A stretch of DNA of 6,963 nucleotides from Simkania negevensis (lineage in GTDB: Bacteria > Chlamydiota > Chlamydiia > Chlamydiales > Simkaniaceae): contig JACPWA010000166.1 of assembly GCA_016191565.1 (NCBI GenBank), forward strand, positions 1 to 6,963, in the 5' to 3' direction. The position numbers and the translations under genes are program-made. Positions 6,657 to 6,963 of this stretch are shown here, piece after piece (the first letter of the stretch is position 1; each line of letters starts with the position of its first letter). Under the pieces are notes generated by a model. It was not told the DNA's origin. It saw only the letters and a list, made by a program, of their open reading frames with translations, and ran no database searches.

Positions 6657-6963
6657 GTAATGTGTTTCAGGTAATTTTCTGGAGTAATAAGGTGAAAGGT
6701 GGCATCGGGGTAATTCTCTTTCCATTCTGAGGGAAGCGCGATATTTTTTTTGTCAGACCATTTTATTTCAAAGGCAGAGAGTTTGTTGTCTATTTCCTCG
6801 ATCAAATCGATCTCCTGCCCTCGGTAGGTTCTCCAAAAGTAACGACTGCCGTAGTATCCAGTGTAAGAGCACTTTTTTAGCCTCTCCATAAATATAAAAT
6901 TTTCCCAAAGTTGCCTTACATCGTTTCGCATTTCTAAGGAATTAAACTGGGCAATCACAGCAT
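6653..6963 (-). CDS. AAA ATPase with DUF4143 domain, C-terminal part only (runs off the window)
   Basis: The frame is open to the window edge; the apparent start at 6958 is only an internal GTG valine, so the N-terminal ATPase half lies beyond 6963. The visible 103 or so residues contain the C-terminal signature of DUF4143 ATPases: VIAQFNSLEMRNDVRQLWEN, then SRYFWRTYRGQEIDLIEE and AFEIKW. The acidic pair in QEID plus E-x-K in FEIKW form the same PD-(D/E)XK-like pattern as the ATPase at 211-1545. The two otherwise look like different subfamilies (WENFIFMERL and FWRTYRGQEIDLIEE here, against AEQFVGQELF and FYWEREKTRSDAEVDYL there), so they are not a recent duplication. It ends PENYLKHIT with TAG at 6655-6653, sharing bases with the stop of the convergent membrane protein gene. 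Walker motifs cannot be checked in this window. Confidence 0.85.
   Translation of the reverse strand, partial: AVIAQFNSLEMRNDVRQLWENFIFMERLKKCSYTGYYGSRYFWRTYRGQEIDLIEEIDNKLSAFEIKWSDKKNIALPSEWKENYPDATFHLITPENYLKHIT

Noticed and set aside
6377..6730. 117-codon plus-strand frame overlapping the membrane protein
   Set aside because: Its composition is rich in Cys, His, Phe and Tyr, as expected of an out-of-frame reading of a hydrophobic protein; the membrane protein frame is better supported.
1..6963. CRISPR array, tRNA/rRNA, transposase, toxin-antitoxin pair or phage genes
   Set aside because: I saw no spaced direct repeats, RNA gene signatures, DDE/recombinase motifs or small paired genes on either strand.

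Overview
This 7-kb window looks like ordinary chromosomal sequence from a low-to-moderate GC bacterium (about 40% by eye). Codon use looks similar across the genes. The gene set fits a host-associated or amoeba-associated bacterium: two AAA/DUF4143 ATPases, a CopA-type pump with a Cys-rich N-terminal domain, an OpdA/PrlC-like M3 peptidase and the remains of an HtrA-like protease. A chlamydia-like (Parachlamydiales-type) or intracellular gammaproteobacterial origin is a guess from protein flavour. No rRNA or other marker here proves it.

Layout. Positions 1-233 (+) hold the decayed 5' end of a secreted trypsin-like serine protease. It is cut by two in-frame stops and then lost where the next gene begins. 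Positions 211-1545 (-) encode a complete AAA ATPase with a DUF4143 / PD-(D/E)XK-like C-terminus. Its 3' end runs antisense into the protease remnant, and its promoter is overlaid by a 10-bp-arm inverted repeat. A 202-bp divergent intergenic region (1546-1747), with a second small palindrome, separates it from a copper-type P1B ATPase (1748-3832, +). That gene converges, after only 7 bp, on a large M3-family zinc oligopeptidase (3840-5963, -), which is read from a near-consensus sigma70 promoter (5986-6014). Between the peptidase and a divergently read small polytopic membrane protein (6123-6656, +) lies a loop-less 40-bp near-perfect palindrome (6053-6092). The window ends inside a second DUF4143 ATPase (6653-6963, -, only the C-terminal part present), whose stop codon overlaps that of the membrane protein.

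Functionally these are mostly single-gene units in alternating orientation, not one operon. The copper pump exports metal, the oligopeptidase degrades cytosolic peptides, and the two DUF4143 ATPases are of poorly known role and probably accessory genes. I see no defence island, CRISPR array, prophage, transposase, tRNA or rRNA. The parts most worth a second look are the non-coding palindromes, the protease ruin and its junction with the ATPase gene, and an HExxH motif in the small membrane protein.
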